DNA from: Bacteroides sp. AN502(2024)
GTDB taxonomy: Bacteria; Bacteroidota; Bacteroidia; Bacteroidales; Bacteroidaceae
Length of the DNA: 64,000 bases
Assembly: GCF_041227145.1 (NCBI RefSeq)
Contig: NZ_JBGFSP010000003.1
Span: 2,976,001 to 3,040,000 of the forward strand
Direction of reading: 5' to 3'
Of the stretch, positions 54,241 through 63,848 are shown one piece after another; within the stretch, counting starts at the first letter, position 1; each line of letters starts with the position of its first letter. Below the pieces are notes generated by a model that did no database searches, was not told the origin of the DNA, and saw only the letters and a program-made list of their open reading frames with translations. The position numbers and the translations under genes were made by a program.

Positions 54241-54508
54241 TTCTCCGGCAAAGAAAAAACGCGGTATCTTGTGCGAATTCGTTCCAAAAGAAGCGGTAAT
54301 CAGCCGATGATTGTTACATTCGCCCATGAAATACGCCGGATACCTTGTTACCTGTTTCTTTCCGAACGGAAATATGCTAAAAACAGCGTCTCTAACTTGT
54401 TTCACCGAGAAAACAATGTGAAAACGCTGTATCTTGTCGCTCCGCCCCGCTGGGCAATGCCTCGAAACCTGTTTCCACCCGTATCAACCCTTAAAAACGA
54501 GGAGAAAC

Positions 54509-54613
54509 ATGAAAAAAATCTCAACCGTCAGTCTGGAGCACATGAACAACGGCGCACATTTCCTCTACGTGGGCGACATCCTGGCAAGAAAAGATTCTTC
54601 CAAGGAAGCATGA
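54509..54613 (+). pseudogene. DUF6261 protein remnant (N-terminal 34 codons)
   Basis: The frame MKKISTVSLEHMNNGAHFLY followed by VGDILAR is the start of DUF6261-type proteins, which in intact form have some 200 residues. Here it ends after 34 codons with KDSSKEA and TGA. Nothing of the rest of the family is found before the HU remnant at 54685. In Bacteroides this gene often stands beside an HU-type gene, as here. The name is from recall. Confidence 0.5.
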
Positions 54614-54684
54614 GAATCCCCTTCGAACAATGGACAAAATGAGGAAACGCACATCATTATAAACCTTTTACATCCATTACAACT

Positions 54685-55009
54685 ATGGCATTTTACAAGA
54701 AAACGAAGAAAAGGATGAACGCGCTGTGGTATCCGCAAGCTGTGAACGGGGGCAAGTCCGTGACAACGGATGAAGTGGCTGACCGATTGGCTCAACTCTC
54801 CACCGTGAACCGTACTGATGTGTATGCCGTGCTGCTGCGTATGCCGTGCTGAAGGAACTGGGCGGCGTGATGGGAGGCTCGGTCTCGGCTTCAACCTCGG
54901 CGGATAGTGAGAATGATGGTGACTCTACCGGCGGCAGTGGAAACGGTGACGATGGCGACAATTCGTTGGATGGATTTGGAACGAGCCGCTTGAATTTATA
55001 TATCAAAAA
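54685..55009 (+). pseudogene. HU-family DNA-binding protein, frameshifted and internally deleted
   Basis: MAFYKKTKKRMNALWYPQAV, then GKSVTTDEVADRLAQLSTV, is the start of Bacteroides HU-like proteins. A 17-bp duplication (TATGCCGTGCTG at 54823-54834 and again at 54840-54851) shifts the frame, so the first frame stops at 54850-54852. The normal continuation LKELGGVMG is found in the next frame from 54849. It then jumps to the acidic Gly/Asp/Ser tail (NDGDSTGGSGNGDDGD), so the DNA-binding arm has been deleted. The 3' end runs into repeat copy B at 55010. Confidence 0.65.
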
Positions 55010-55176
55010 GAGGCTGTCTAACAAGTCCTATTTTAACGATTTCGAGGGTTGTGTCATAATGCCTAAATATAAAGATTTACCCCTGCCACAGATAACTATA
55101 GCAGGGGTAATCTCCTCAAAAAGGGAATTTGGATACACCTTCGATTTCTATTTCCTGAGACCTGTCAGACAGCCTC
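55010..55176. mobile_element. MITE-like repeat, copy B (167 bp)
   Basis: The ends are inverted: GAGGCTGTCTAACA at 55010-55023 and the complement of GAGGCTGTCTGACAG at 55162-55176. An internal 10-bp hairpin pairs 55077-55086 with 55101-55110. The first 34 bases equal the reverse complement of 51885-51918 in copy A, but the interior differs. It separates the HU remnant from the alaS stop by about 20 bp. Confidence 0.7.
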
Positions 55177-55196
55177 ATCCTTTTATCTGATTGCTG

Positions 55197-57815
55197 TTAG
55201 ATTCCTGCCAGCTCTATCACTTTTTCAATGGCTGCCTGTAATCCGTCGGCATTCCTACCTCCTGCGGTAGCGAAGTGCGGCTGGCCACCGCCACCACCTT
55301 GAATCAGCTTGGCAGCCTCTTTCACCAAGTTGCCGGCTTTCAGACCGGTTGCTACGAGGTTATCGCTCAACATGACTGTCAGCATCGGTTTACCGTTGTC
55401 CGTGCTTCCGGCTACGAAGAACAAGTTTTCCGTAATTTCACCACGAAGTTGAAAGGCAATGTTCTTCACCACTTCTGCAGGCAGTGGAGCGCAAACCTTA
55501 ATAACCTTGACTCCGTTTACTTCCTGTATATTCTTCAACAGTTTTTCTTTTAAGACAGCTTCTTTCTCTTTCATGAAGTCTTCCACCTGTTTCTTCAAAC
55601 CTGCATTTTCATCGATATACTTGCGGATGGCGATACCCAGGTCGGGAGCATTGTTGAAAAGAGCTTTCAAATCGTTGAACGTGTCTTGAATAGTGTCCAG
55701 CATTTCTTCTACTCGTGCTCCGGTGTAAGCCTCGATACGGCGGACACCGGCGGCAACAGAGCTTTCGGAGGCGATTCTCACCATACCGATATTTCCGGTT
55801 GCGGCTACGTGCGTACCGCCGCAGAACTCGATGGAAGAACCGAACTGGATGACACGTACCTTGTCGCCATATTTCTCACCAAAGAGGGCGATGGCTCCCA
55901 GCTCTTTTGCTTCTTCGATGGGTATATTGCGGTATTCTTTCAAAGGAATATTGGCACGGATCTTGGCATTGACAATGTGCTCTACTTTCCGAATCTCTTC
56001 ATCGGTCACTTTCTGGAAGTGAGAGAAGTCGAAACGCAAAGAATCCGGTGTAACCAGTGAACCTTTTTGTTCGACATGTTCACCCAGAACTTCGCGCAAG
56101 GCAGCATCCAGCAAGTGGGTTGCCGAGTGATTGGCTGCGCAGGCAGCGCGCTTGTCGGTGTCTACACAGGCCATCATAGGAGCTTCCGGATGTTCGGGCA
56201 ACTTCTTGGTAATATGTATCGGTAGGTTGTTTTCTTTCTTGGTATCGCTCACTTCAATCGTTTCGAATTCGCTTACCAATACGCCGGTATCGCCTATCTG
56301 ACCGCCACTTTCCGCATAGAACGGAGTGTAGTCGAGTACAATCTGGTACAGTGTCTGGTTCTTTTGTTTGATCTGACGATAGCGGAGGATGGAGGCCTCG
56401 TATTCCGTATAATCGTAACCCACGAATTCGGTCGTTCCTTCTTTCAATACAATCCAGTCGCCGGTTTCGATGGCGGCAGCGTTACGAGCGCGTTGCTTCT
56501 GCTGTTGCATCTCTTCATTGAACTCCTCAATGTTGACAGTCATTCCGTTTTCACGGAGAATCAGTTCTGTCAAGTCGAGTGGGAAACCGAATGTATCATA
56601 TAAGGTAAAGGCGTCCTTACCGCTGATTTCGGTTGTTCCGCTGGCTTTGGCATCTTCTATGGTCTTGTCCAGTAAGCGGATACCTGTTTCCAGTGTGCGG
56701 AGGAATGATTCTTCTTCCTCCTTGATGACTTTTTCAATCAGTGTCTTTTGTGCAACCAGTTCGGGATAAGCTTCTCCCATGTTATCAATCAATACCGGAA
56801 GCAACTTGTACATAAATGCCTGTTTCTGCCCGAGGAAAGTATATCCGTAACGGACAGCGCGGCGGAGGATACGGCGGATCACATAACCTGCCTTGGCGTT
56901 GGAAGGCAACTGGCCGTCTGTGATAGAGAACGCAATGGTACGGATGTGGTCGGCAATTACACGCATAGCGATATCCTGCTGCTTGTCTTTTCCGTATGTT
57001 GCACCCGACATAGCCGCAATAGCTTTCAGTATAGGCTGGAATACGTCCGTATCATAGTTGGATGTTTTTCCTTGCAAAGCCATACAGAGACGCTCGAATC
57101 CCATGCCGGTATCAATCACTTTGGCAGGAAGCGGCTCAAGACTACCATCAGCCTTGCGGTTGTATTGCATGAACACGAGATTCCAGATTTCAATCACCTG
57201 TGGATGATCGTGGTTCACGAGGTCGCGACCGGAGATCTTGGCACGTTCTTCGGCAGGACGGAGGTCGATATGGATTTCGGAACAAGGTCCGCAAGGTCCC
57301 GTATCACCCATTTCCCAGAAGTTATCGTGTTTGTTACCGTTGATGATGTGGTCTTTCGGCAATAACTGTTCCCAGTAGGAAGCGGCTTCGTCATCGCGGC
57401 TCAATCCTTCTTCAGGGCTTCCTTCAAATACGGTTGCGTAAAGATGTTCCGGATTCAGTTTCAAAACATCTACCAGATATTCCCACGCCCAGTTGATCGC
57501 TTCTTTCTTGAAGTAATCGCCAAACGACCAGTTGCCGAGCATCTCGAACATGGTGTGGTGGTACGTATCGTGTCCCACTTCTTCCAGGTCATTGTGCTTT
57601 CCGCTGACGCGCAAACATTTCTGAGAGTCCGCGACTCTTTGGTATTTTGCCGGGTGGTTGCCCAAAATAATATCTTTAAACTGGTTCATCCCCGCATTTG
57701 TAAACATCAAGGTAGGGTCATCTTTTATCACCATCGGAGCCGAGGGAACGATGCGGTGTCCTTTCGACTCAAAGAAATTCTTGAATGAATCTCTGATTTC
57801 TTTTGCAGTCAACAT
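55197..57815 (-). CDS. alaS: Alanyl-tRNA synthetase
   Basis: The 872-residue protein has the full class II layout: an N-terminal catalytic core ([35 protein letters not shown]), a tRNA-recognition domain, an editing domain with the zinc motif [12 protein letters not shown] (His563 and His567) and FCGGTHV, and a C-terminal oligomerisation domain ending [14 protein letters not shown]. It charges tRNA-Ala and clears mischarged serine. Its promoter is probably the -7 box at 57926-57933, giving a leader of about 100 nt that contains GAATTATGAATTATGA-type repeats. Confidence 0.98.
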   Translation of the reverse strand: MLTAKEIRDSFKNFFESKGHRIVPSAPMVIKDDPTLMFTNAGMNQFKDIILGNHPAKYQRVADSQKCLRVSGKHNDLEEVGHDTYHHTMFEMLGNWSFGDYFKKEAINWAWEYLVDVLKLNPEHLYATVFEGSPEEGLSRDDEAASYWEQLLPKDHIINGNKHDNFWEMGDTGPCGPCSEIHIDLRPAEERAKISGRDLVNHDHPQVIEIWNLVFMQYNRKADGSLEPLPAKVIDTGMGFERLCMALQGKTSNYDTDVFQPILKAIAAMSGATYGKDKQQDIAMRVIADHIRTIAFSITDGQLPSNAKAGYVIRRILRRAVRYGYTFLGQKQAFMYKLLPVLIDNMGEAYPELVAQKTLIEKVIKEEEESFLRTLETGIRLLDKTIEDAKASGTTEISGKDAFTLYDTFGFPLDLTELILRENGMTVNIEEFNEEMQQQKQRARNAAAIETGDWIVLKEGTTEFVGYDYTEYEASILRYRQIKQKNQTLYQIVLDYTPFYAESGGQIGDTGVLVSEFETIEVSDTKKENNLPIHITKKLPEHPEAPMMACVDTDKRAACAANHSATHLLDAALREVLGEHVEQKGSLVTPDSLRFDFSHFQKVTDEEIRKVEHIVNAKIRANIPLKEYRNIPIEEAKELGAIALFGEKYGDKVRVIQFGSSIEFCGGTHVAATGNIGMVRIASESSVAAGVRRIEAYTGARVEEMLDTIQDTFNDLKALFNNAPDLGIAIRKYIDENAGLKKQVEDFMKEKEAVLKEKLLKNIQEVNGVKVIKVCAPLPAEVVKNIAFQLRGEITENLFFVAGSTDNGKPMLTVMLSDNLVATGLKAGNLVKEAAKLIQGGGGGQPHFATAGGRNADGLQAAIEKVIELAGI

Positions 57816-57819
57816 ATAA

Positions 57820-57915
57820 TGAAGAATTATGAATTATGAATGATGAATTATGGGTTGTGGGATATGAGAGAGGAGGAATCTCCAATAAATCATAAATTAC
57901 AGCTCATAAATTCGT
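57820..57915. repeat. AT-rich short-period repeat in the alaS leader
   Basis: GAATTATGAATTATGAATGATGAATTATG occurs as an imperfect 8-10-bp repeat just upstream of alaS, with an inverted-type TAAATCATAAATTACAGCTCATAAATT stretch about 50 bp further on. The composition matches the short intergenic repeats of Bacteroides, the same class as the element inserted in murF. Confidence 0.4.
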
Positions 57916-57925
57916 AAAAACTGTG

Positions 57926-57933
57926 CAAAGATA
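57926..57933 (-). promoter_or_regulatory. -7 box for alaS
   Basis: The minus strand reads TATCTTTG, matching TAnnTTTG. It lies 111 bp upstream of the alaS ATG and only 13 bp from the plus-strand box at 57946, so the two divergent promoters nearly overlap. Confidence 0.5.
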
Positions 57934-57945
57934 ACTTGTTTTTAT

Positions 57946-57953
57946 TACTTTTG
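57946..57953 (+). promoter_or_regulatory. -7 box for the M23 peptidase gene
   Basis: TACTTTTG matches TAnnTTTG, 31 bp before the ATG at 57985. The expected leader is about 25 nt. Confidence 0.5.
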
Positions 57954-57984
57954 CCGTATTAACAAGCGAAATATTTCCAAAAAG

Positions 57985-58953
57985 ATGCGCAAAGTATACT
58001 ACATCTATAATCCACAGACCCAGACTTATGACCGAATTTATCCGACTGTACGGCAGCGTGCGCTTAGTATTCTGCGCCGGCTTTTCTATGGAATGGGGTT
58101 GGGAGCAGGGTGCTTTATTGTGTTGTTATTGATTTTTGGCTCTCCGTCGGAGAAAGAGTTAAGGATTGAGAATAGTCGTCTTTTGGCTCAGTATAATGTG
58201 CTTTCCCGCCGTTTGGACGATGCGATGGGGGTACTTCAGGATATCCAGCAGCGTGACGATAATTTATACCGGGTGATTTTGCAGGCTGATCCTGTCTCTC
58301 CGGCTATCCGCCAGGCCGGTTACGGAGGAACGAACCGTTATGAAGAACTGATGGATTTGGCGAATGCAAAACTGGTAGTTAATACGACTCAAAAACTGGA
58401 CGTACTCTCCAAGAGGCTATATATTCAGTCGAAATCTTTTGACGATGTGATTGATATGTGCAAGAACCATGATGAGATGTTGAAATGTATTCCGGCCATT
58501 CAGCCCATCTCAAATAAAGATCTTCGGCAGACGGCATCCGGCTATGGCACACGTATTGATCCAATCTACGGTACGGCAAAGTTTCATGCCGGTATGGACT
58601 TCTCCGCTCATCCGGGAACAGATGTCTATGCTACCGGAAATGGGACAGTGGTGAAAGTGGGATGGGAAACCGGATATGGGAATACCATCGAAATCGATCA
58701 TGGCTTCGGGTATCTCACCCGGTATGCTCACTTGCAGGGATTTAATACGAAAGTCGGAAAGAAAGTGGTACGTGGTGAGATTATCGGAAAGGTAGGCAGT
58801 ACAGGAAAGAGTACCGGTCCGCATTTGCATTATGAGGTGCATGTAAAGGGGAAGGTCGTGAATCCGGTCAATTATTATTTCATGGATTTGAGTGCCGAAG
58901 ATTACGAGAGGATGATTCAGCTGGCAGCTAATCATGGTAAAGTATTCGATTGA
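57985..58953 (+). CDS. M23-family (LytM) zinc peptidase, membrane-anchored
   Basis: The 322-residue protein has one transmembrane helix (about 33-52, GMGLGAGCFIVLLLIFG), a coiled-coil-like segment (56-100), then a LytM domain. Zinc ligands are visible as HAGMD (His201, Asp205) and HLHYE (His280 and His282, with His282 as the ligand and His280 as the catalytic His in M23 enzymes). The catalytic set is complete, so it should cut peptidoglycan cross-links in the periplasm. It shares a transcript with the MerR-type gene, 20 bp downstream. Confidence 0.92.
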   Translation: MRKVYYIYNPQTQTYDRIYPTVRQRALSILRRLFYGMGLGAGCFIVLLLIFGSPSEKELRIENSRLLAQYNVLSRRLDDAMGVLQDIQQRDDNLYRVILQADPVSPAIRQAGYGGTNRYEELMDLANAKLVVNTTQKLDVLSKRLYIQSKSFDDVIDMCKNHDEMLKCIPAIQPISNKDLRQTASGYGTRIDPIYGTAKFHAGMDFSAHPGTDVYATGNGTVVKVGWETGYGNTIEIDHGFGYLTRYAHLQGFNTKVGKKVVRGEIIGKVGSTGKSTGPHLHYEVHVKGKVVNPVNYYFMDLSAEDYERMIQLAANHGKVFD

Positions 58954-58973
58954 AATTTTAAGACTGGAGTGTT

Positions 58974-59318
58974 ATGTTGAATACGGATAAGGAATTAAAG
59001 CTATATTATTCAATAGGAGAGGTGGCCGATATGTTCGGAGTTAATCCTTCATTGCTCCGTTTTTGGGAAAAGGAATTCCCGCAAATCTCGCCTAAAACGG
59101 CAGGGAGAGGAATACGCCAGTATCGTAAGGAGGATGTAGAAACGATCGGGCTTATCTATCATCTGGTCAAAGAGAAAGGCATGACACTTACCGGTGCCCG
59201 GCAGCGTTTGAAGGATCATAAAGAGGCTACGGTTCATAATTATGAAATCGTTCATAAGCTGAAAGCGATAAAAGAAGAGCTTTTGGCCATCAAACGCGAA
59301 CTGGATGGAAGAGAATAA
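58974..59318 (+). CDS. MerR-family transcriptional regulator
   Basis: This 114-residue protein has a winged helix-turn-helix (YYSIGEVADMFGVNPSLLRFWEKEF, about 10-34), the wing region RGIRQYRKEDVETIGLIYHLV and a C-terminal coiled coil (KLKAIKEELLAIKREL). No cysteine-rich effector site follows, so it is probably not a metal sensor. The target is unknown. It ends three bases from the stop of the convergent spoT gene. Confidence 0.88.
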   Translation: MLNTDKELKLYYSIGEVADMFGVNPSLLRFWEKEFPQISPKTAGRGIRQYRKEDVETIGLIYHLVKEKGMTLTGARQRLKDHKEATVHNYEIVHKLKAIKEELLAIKRELDGRE

Positions 59319-59321
59319 ATG

Positions 59322-61562
59322 TTATTCTTCTACACGGCTCACCTGTTTGATATTCTGTATTTTCTTCAGATTATTGCAGATGGTTTTCACATCATCCACA
59401 TCGTGTACCCACAACTGAATTTTCCCTTCAAAGATGCCATCTTCGGTTTCGATGGTCAGCTTACGGATATTTACGTTGAGCTGTCTGGAGATAACCTGGG
59501 TGACTTCATTCAAAAGTCCCATACTGTCTATACCTTTTATATATATATATACCAGGAAAGAAAGTTCTTTGTGTGTATCCCATTCGGTCGCTAATATACG
59601 GTTGCCATAACTGCTCTTCAATTTGGCTGCAACAGGGCATTGACGCTTGTGAATAATAATCCGGTCATTTTCATCCACATATCCCAATACATCATCACCG
59701 GGAATAGGATGGCAACATTCGGCCATGATATATTTCTTCTGCAAACTTTCTTCCGTCAGTTTGAGCACCTCTTTGGGGTTGATTTTTTCTTTTTCCTGCT
59801 GTTCTTTCTCTTCCTGCTTCTCTTTGCTATTGCCGAAAGAGAAAGTCAGATATTTCTTCCAGTTACTGCTTTGCTTTTCTTTCAGTTCATTCTTTTCCGC
59901 TTCTCCCAGAATGATGGCTTTACTACCGATGGCAGCCAACAGTTCCTCTGCATTCTTGGCATTATGCAGTTTACGTAGCTTTTCAATAACGGCTTCTTCC
60001 GGACGGATTTCCTCCTTTTTCAGAAACTCACTGAGGATTTCTTCCCCTCTCTTCTGATTTACTTTACGCTCTTTGCGGAGAATGGATGCTATCTTGGCGC
60101 GGGCACGGGCAGTGGTTGCAAAAGCTTCCCATTGCGGTTGTACGCGTTGTGATTTGGAAGTCAGGATTTCAACCTGGTCGCCACTTTGCAGTTTATGGCT
60201 CAATGGTACTAATTTATGGTTGACTTGGGCGCCGATGCAATGGCTGCCGATATCCGTATGCAGGGAAAAAGCGAAGTCGAGAGCCGTGGAGTTCTGCGGC
60301 ATGGTCTTCAGTTCGCCTTTAGGAGTGAACACGAATATTTCAGAAGCAAATAAATTGAGCTTGATCGTATCCAGGAAATCGATGGCATCCGGTTGCGGAT
60401 CATCTAGGATCTCCTTGATGGTTTTCAACCATTTTTCCAATTCTCCTTCGTCCTCGCTGCCTCCTCCTTCTTTATATTTCCAGTGGGCGGCGAAGCCTTG
60501 TTCGGCAACATCATTCATCCGTTCGCTGCGTATCTGGACTTCGATCCATTGTCCGTTGTTGCCCATTAGAGTGACGTGCAATGCTTGATAACCGTTTGCC
60601 TTGGGATGGCTGACCCAGTCGCGCAGACGGTCGGGATGAGGCTTGTATATTTTGGAAATGGAAACATAAATATCGAAACAGTTGTTGAGCTCTTCTTCTA
60701 CGTTGCGTGGCTCGAAAATGATCCGAACGGCTAGTAAATCATATATTTCTTCGAAAGGAACATGCTTGGTCTGCATCTTGTTCCAGATGGAATAGATTGA
60801 TTTTACACGGGCAAGTATCCGGTATTTCAGTTCCATCTTATCAAGCTGTGTGCGGATAGGAGCTGTGAAATCGTTGAAAACTTTGTCGCGTTCGGCGGCT
60901 GTGGCATTCAGCTTCTTTTCTATTTCCGCATATTCTTCGGGATGCTCGTATTTAAAGCTTAAATTCTCAAGCTCTGTTTTTATTTTGTAGAGTCCGAGGC
61001 GGTTGGCTAACGGTGCATAGATATAAAGGGTCTCTCCTGCAATCTTATATTGTTTGTTGGGCAACATGGAGCCAAGGGTGCGCATATTGTGCAGGCGGTC
61101 AGCTATTTTGATAAGGATGACTCGGATGTCGTTCGACATGGTAAGCAGTAACTTCTTGAAGTTTTCTGCTTGTGCTGAAGCCCGGTCACCGAAGATTCCG
61201 CCGGATATCTTGGTTAGTCCGTCCACAATCTGGGCAATCTTCGGGCCAAAGATGTTTTCTATGTCTTCTACTGTGTAATCAGTGTCCTCTACTACATCGT
61301 GTAGCAGGGCTGCACAAATAGAGGTGGAGCCAAGACCGATTTCATTACATACAATACTTGCAACGGCAATCGGGTGCATAATGTAAGGTTCGCCCGAACG
61401 GCGTTTGATACCTTTATGCGCCTGGTTGGCGAAGTTGAAAGCCTTCGTTATGATTTCAACTTTCTTGCGATGCTTAGTATTGAGATAATCATTCAGTAGC
61501 TTGTGGAACGCCTGATTGATCATCTCTTCATCAGCTATTTCTTTGGGGGGCAGATTATCCAT
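59322..61562 (-). CDS. Bifunctional (p)ppGpp synthetase/hydrolase (Rel/SpoT)
   Basis: From the ATG at 61562 the protein has 746 residues. A longer frame from 61622 would start upstream of the promoter and is rejected. Domains in order: an HD hydrolase (AALLHDVVEDTDYT, His88-Asp89), a synthetase domain (WVSHPKANGYQALHVTL), TGS (EIFVFTPKGELKTMP), a helical/zinc-finger-type region (AECCHPIPGDDVLGY) and a C-terminal ACT domain. It makes and degrades the stringent-response alarmone. Both active sites look intact, so it probably is the main Rel enzyme; whether to call it rel or spoT is convention. Confidence 0.95.
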   Translation of the reverse strand: MDNLPPKEIADEEMINQAFHKLLNDYLNTKHRKKVEIITKAFNFANQAHKGIKRRSGEPYIMHPIAVASIVCNEIGLGSTSICAALLHDVVEDTDYTVEDIENIFGPKIAQIVDGLTKISGGIFGDRASAQAENFKKLLLTMSNDIRVILIKIADRLHNMRTLGSMLPNKQYKIAGETLYIYAPLANRLGLYKIKTELENLSFKYEHPEEYAEIEKKLNATAAERDKVFNDFTAPIRTQLDKMELKYRILARVKSIYSIWNKMQTKHVPFEEIYDLLAVRIIFEPRNVEEELNNCFDIYVSISKIYKPHPDRLRDWVSHPKANGYQALHVTLMGNNGQWIEVQIRSERMNDVAEQGFAAHWKYKEGGGSEDEGELEKWLKTIKEILDDPQPDAIDFLDTIKLNLFASEIFVFTPKGELKTMPQNSTALDFAFSLHTDIGSHCIGAQVNHKLVPLSHKLQSGDQVEILTSKSQRVQPQWEAFATTARARAKIASILRKERKVNQKRGEEILSEFLKKEEIRPEEAVIEKLRKLHNAKNAEELLAAIGSKAIILGEAEKNELKEKQSSNWKKYLTFSFGNSKEKQEEKEQQEKEKINPKEVLKLTEESLQKKYIMAECCHPIPGDDVLGYVDENDRIIIHKRQCPVAAKLKSSYGNRILATEWDTHKELSFLVYIYIKGIDSMGLLNEVTQVISRQLNVNIRKLTIETEDGIFEGKIQLWVHDVDDVKTICNNLKKIQNIKQVSRVEE

Positions 61563-61592
61563 AATTGTTATCCTTTCACTTGCTTGACTCTG

Positions 61593-61623
61593 CAAAAATA
61601 AGCAAATTTCCGAACGATGCAAG
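61593..61623 (-). promoter_or_regulatory. Promoter of the rel/spoT gene
   Basis: The minus strand shows a -33 CTTG (61620-61623), a 19-bp spacer and a -7 box TATTTTTG (61593-61600). This is the best full match to the Bacteroides consensus in the window. Transcription would start near 61586, 24 nt before the ATG at 61562. Confidence 0.65.
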
Positions 61624-61634
61624 TAGGAAGCTGT

Positions 61635-62927
61635 TTATTTGTATATTTTCAATCGTTTTCCTGCTGAAATTTTAGTGCCGGACATCCCATTCCACCTTTG
61701 TATATCCTTAATTCTGACACCATATCTTCTGGCGATAGTGGATAAAGTGTCTCCACTTTTTATTGTATAATAGGTCAATTTCCCTTTACCGGCAACTGCT
61801 GTTGTTCTGCGGGTTGCTGGTGTAATATCTTTTACTGCAATCGTTTTCCGATTACGGAACAACTCATCGGCACGATGTGCATAGATCGTATCTTGCTTAT
61901 CGATAAAGATGCTGATCGCATCGATGGGAAGTCTTAAAGTATAAGGCTTGCTGTCACCCGGAATGATTTGCTTCTTATATTGAGGATTCAAACTCTTGAT
62001 TTGATCTAAAGGTACACTACAAAGGTCGGCGATTTGTTCAAAGTGCAGGTTCTTGTTTACTTGCACTGTGTCGGTACTTGCCGGAATATTGGTTTCCATC
62101 GGGCAGATATTGTGATCGCAGTAATAAGTCATCACGTAGTTGGCAGCAATAAAGGCTGGTACGTAGCCACGCGTTTCTTTAGGCAGGTAATTGTAGATTT
62201 TCCAGTAGTCTGTTTCGCCATTGGCGCGACGGATTGCCTTATTGATCGTACCGGGACCGCAGTTATAAGCAGCAATCACCAGATTCCAGTCTCCATAGAT
62301 ATCATACATTTCTTTGAGATAGCGTGCGGCAGCCCAAGTTGCTTTAATCGGGTCACGACGTTCGTCTACCAGGCTGTTTGACTCTAAACCATAGATCTTA
62401 CCCGTGCCAATCATAAATTGCCACAGACCGGAAGCACCTGCACGTGATACGGCTGATGGGTTCAATGCGGATTCGATAATCGGCAGATATTTTAGCTCCA
62501 ATGGAAGTCCGTATGCATCCAATGCTTCTTCAAAGATCGGCATATAGAAGTTGCAGGCACTTAGCATAAAAGAAACCTGATTGCGCAAGCGTCCTGCATA
62601 CATGTCGATGAATTTGCGGATAATATCATTATAAGGCATTTCCATGACAGCCGGGATACGTGACAAGCGGTCTATATAGACAGAGTCACTGAATAACGGA
62701 TTGATTTCGGCCGTACTGCAATCTTTGCCTAAATCAACATAATTTTTGGCTTTCCAGTCATTCAACAGACTGTCAAGTGGATATGTCATACTTTTAGGTA
62801 AGTCGATGCTTTCTTTGCGTTCAGTTCCATTTTCACGAATCACCACATCTACACTTTGCGCTTTTACCTGGGAGGTTATCGCCAGTAAAAGAAAAATAAT
62901 CCAACAATAGCTAACTAATTTTTTCAT
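61635..62927 (-). CDS. MltD-like membrane-bound lytic transglycosylase with LysM
   Basis: The 430-residue protein has a signal peptide (ending TSQVKAQ), an SLT catalytic domain with YLPIIESALNPSAVSRAGASG (catalytic Glu152), then LWQFMIGTGKIYGL and the AAYNCGPGTINKAI block. A C-terminal LysM motif (YTIKSGDTLSTIARRYGVR) binds peptidoglycan. It cleaves glycan strands to give anhydro-muropeptides. The DUF5683 gene ends 33 bp upstream, so the two may be co-transcribed from the parB side. Confidence 0.94.
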   Translation of the reverse strand: MKKLVSYCWIIFLLLAITSQVKAQSVDVVIRENGTERKESIDLPKSMTYPLDSLLNDWKAKNYVDLGKDCSTAEINPLFSDSVYIDRLSRIPAVMEMPYNDIIRKFIDMYAGRLRNQVSFMLSACNFYMPIFEEALDAYGLPLELKYLPIIESALNPSAVSRAGASGLWQFMIGTGKIYGLESNSLVDERRDPIKATWAAARYLKEMYDIYGDWNLVIAAYNCGPGTINKAIRRANGETDYWKIYNYLPKETRGYVPAFIAANYVMTYYCDHNICPMETNIPASTDTVQVNKNLHFEQIADLCSVPLDQIKSLNPQYKKQIIPGDSKPYTLRLPIDAISIFIDKQDTIYAHRADELFRNRKTIAVKDITPATRRTTAVAGKGKLTYYTIKSGDTLSTIARRYGVRIKDIQRWNGMSGTKISAGKRLKIYK

Positions 62928-62960
62928 GCTTCAATAATAAGATCAATCTAAATTGTGTTT

Positions 62961-63848
62961 TTAAAATCGTAATACGCATTGCAGACCAACCGACTTGCTT
63001 TTTAAACTGTTGGAGCGGAACAGGTTGTTATTATCGATAACGGCCGGTTCTACTTTCATACTCAAGTCGGGGGTTATATCGAAGTTGGACAACTCTGCAT
63101 CTACATAAGCGTCGATAATAGAGATCAGGTAAACTCCGATAAAAGCAAATATACTAAGGTCCCGATAACGACGGAACATATCTTTTCTTCGTTTTAGTGT
63201 GTTTTTCAGCTGTTCCTCATTATACGTGGAGTTGGGGGGCAACAAATCTTCGTAGCTTTTCGTATTCGGATTGCTGTCCATGATGTCCAGATAGGCTTGT
63301 GAATAGTCTTTGTACATCTTACCGTTCCAGCTTAAGGCGTAAGCACAACCGGCAAATCCTCCGTATATAATAGGTAATTTCCAGTATTTACGATTGTAAA
63401 TCTGTCCTCCGCCGGGGAATACGACAGCCAGCCAAGTGGCTTTGGTCGGATTCGGGATAAATATCTTCTTGTTCAGATCTTGGGCGGTTGGCGGTATACT
63501 GTCGGTCTTTACAATAATCGATGCCGGCTGTTCTATCTTTTTCAGCTCTTTCTTATTGGCTGCATCCAGACTGTCTGCTATTTGTATCTTGGCAGCTGAT
63601 AAACTATCGATGGCCGGAAGCTCTTTGGAGGGTATAATCCGGATAGGATCCTTCTGGGTCGAATCCGGTGTAACTACCTCACGATGCCTTCGTGCACGGG
63701 CTTTCGGTGCTTCACGTTGTATGATTGTTGTGTCTTTCCGTACCGGAGTAACAGTGGACTGTGCATACACATCAATCCCTGCCACCTGTAAAAAACAGAG
63801 AAGCAGGGTGCTGACCAGTAACTTATATTTCTTACTTTTTCTTGTCAT
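62961..63848 (-). CDS. DUF5683 membrane protein
   Basis: The 295-residue protein has a signal-like helix (LLVSTLLLCFLQVAGIDVYAQ), a long charged linker (30-115) and a C-terminal DUF5683 domain (TWLAVVFPGGGQIYNRKYWKLPIIYGGFAGCAYAL ... LSIFAFIGVYLISIIDAYVDAELSNFD) with several membrane helices. The function is unknown. It overlaps neither neighbour: its ATG (63846-63848) is directly beside the parB stop (63849-63851), so translation is probably coupled. The parB-DUF5683-mltD order is conserved in Bacteroides, which hints at a link to chromosome or cell-wall upkeep. Confidence 0.88.
   Translation of the reverse strand: MTRKSKKYKLLVSTLLLCFLQVAGIDVYAQSTVTPVRKDTTIIQREAPKARARRHREVVTPDSTQKDPIRIIPSKELPAIDSLSAAKIQIADSLDAANKKELKKIEQPASIIVKTDSIPPTAQDLNKKIFIPNPTKATWLAVVFPGGGQIYNRKYWKLPIIYGGFAGCAYALSWNGKMYKDYSQAYLDIMDSNPNTKSYEDLLPPNSTYNEEQLKNTLKRRKDMFRRYRDLSIFAFIGVYLISIIDAYVDAELSNFDITPDLSMKVEPAVIDNNNLFRSNSLKSKSVGLQCVLRF

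Noticed and set aside
53837-54642. Two overlapping long open frames (157 and 226 codons) across the 41-bp repeat
   Set aside because: They exist because the strand is A/C-rich and lacks stop codons. The products are Pro/Arg/Lys/Gln low-complexity, the repeat period is not divisible by three, and no family motif is seen.
54846-55190. Independent 114-codon gene
   Set aside because: Its first part is the frameshifted continuation of the HU-family gene and its second half is repeat copy B.
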